Assembly (NCBI GenBank): GCA_028752905.1 | Contig: JAQNBH010000011.1 | Location: 31,866,017 to 31,930,016 of the forward strand | Origin: Cladorhizidae sp. MBARI D1340-BT2 | Taxonomy: Eukaryota; Porifera; Demospongiae; Poecilosclerida; Cladorhizidae | DNA length: 64,000 nt | Reading direction: 5' to 3' | Shown: positions 63,201 to 64,000 of the stretch, piece after piece | Layout: the number at the start of each line of letters is the position of its first letter | Position numbering within the stretch: position 1 is the first letter of the stretch | Notes under the pieces: generated by a model | What the model saw: only the letters and a program-made list of their open reading frames with translations | What the model was told of the DNA's origin: nothing | Database searches by the model: none | Made by a program: the position numbers and the translations under genes

Positions 63201-64000
63201 CTACACTCACACATTATTATAAGTCTCTACACTCACACATTATTATAAGTCCTCTACACTCACCACATTATTATAAGTCTCTACACTCACACATTATTAT
63301 AAGTCCTCTACACTCACACATTATTATAAGTCCTCTGCACTCACACATTATTATAAGTCCTCTACACTCACACATTATTATAAGTCTCTACACTCACACA
63401 TTATTATAAGTCCTCTGCACTCACACATTATTATAAGTCCTCTACACTCACACATTATTATATGTCTCTACACTCACACATTATTATAAGTCTCTACACT
63501 CACACATTATTATAAGTCCTCTACACTCACACATTATTATAAGTCTCTACCTCACACATTATTATAAGTCCTCTACACTCACACATTATTATAAGTCTCT
63601 ACACTCACACATTATTATAAGTCCTCTACACTCACACATTATTATAAGTCCTCTACACTCACACATTATTATAAGTCCTCTACACTCACACATTATTATA
63701 AGTCCTCTACACTCACACATTATTATAAGTCTCTACACTCACACATTATTATAAGTCTCTACACTCACACATTATTATAAGTCTCTACACTCACACATTA
63801 TTATAAGTCTCTACACTCACACATTATTATAAGTCCTCTACACTCATACATTATTATAAGTCTCTACACTCACACATTATTATAAGTCCTCTACACTCAC
63901 ACATTATTATAAGTCCTCTACACCTCACACATTATATAAGTCTCTACACTCACACATTATTATAAGTCCTCTACACTCACACATTATTATAAGTCTCTAC
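57291..64000. repeat. 27/26-bp satellite, about 250 copies, running off the window
   Basis: Unit acactcacacattattataa plus gtcctct (27 bp) or gtctct (26 bp). Both forms are mixed except in 61150-63085, where essentially only the 27-bp form occurs. It starts 62 bases upstream of TUT-like exon 1 (minus strand), so it fills the 3' end of the preceding intron. Minus-strand frames of nine-residue repeats are artefacts. Confidence 0.99.

Noticed and set aside
57291..64000. CRISPR array
   Set aside because: Regular short repeats, but direct head-to-tail with no unique spacers and in an animal genome.

Overview
The window looks like gene-bearing but extremely repeat-rich genomic DNA from an animal. 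Two multi-exon genes can be assembled from GT-AG exons with matching phases, and DNA transposons of the hAT, pogo and mariner-like groups sit beside Penelope-like GIY-YIG remnants. A non-bilaterian animal such as a sponge or cnidarian is my inference. Nothing here is bacterial; there are no operons, tRNAs, rRNAs or CRISPR arrays that I can see.

Layout. (1) About 1.8-15.6 kb, plus strand: a Nudix hydrolase of the DUF4743 plus Nudix type (plant NUDT20/24, yeast YJR142W group). Seven exons encode 283 residues; only a short N-terminal exon is missing. Its largest intron holds a 24-bp minisatellite split by a complete hAT element (9861-13298) with an intact 728-aa transposase. (2) About 18.0-57.2 kb, minus strand, and continuing past the right edge: a TUT4/TUT7-like terminal uridylyltransferase. 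Eighteen exons encode about 973 residues: a CCHC knuckle, the nucleotidyltransferase core with its three catalytic aspartates, the PAP-associated region, a second CCHC knuckle, a duplicated charged exon, and a 545-residue Gln/Pro-rich repeat tail in one last exon. The two genes converge and their stop codons are about 2.4 kb apart.

Almost everything else is intron filler. At least 20 unrelated tandem arrays (units 18-57 bp, plus microsatellites) cover roughly 23 kb, about 36 percent of the window. The largest are a 27-bp satellite from 57.29 kb to the window end, a 39-bp array at 50.4-52.8 kb, a 26-bp array at 46.7-48.5 kb, a 24-bp array at 13.3-14.9 kb and a 30-bp array with higher-order structure at 55.4-57.0 kb. 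Because many unit lengths are multiples of three, they create long false reading frames.

Mobile elements are nested. Both larger hAT elements sit in minisatellites and are flanked by 5-bp direct repeats. The second (34459-37844) is decayed and carries a 414-bp foldback MITE inside its reading frame. Smaller remnants include two Penelope-like GIY-YIG fragments, a pogo/Tigger-like pseudogene, a mariner-like DDE pseudogene, two further hAT relics and several MITE-like inverted repeats.

I found no convincing new gene system. The most unusual thing is the architecture: a conserved RNA-tailing enzyme whose coding pieces are scattered through about 39 kb of minisatellites. Some of these arrays repeat splice-donor-like, splice-acceptor-like or polypyrimidine sequences on the sense strand.
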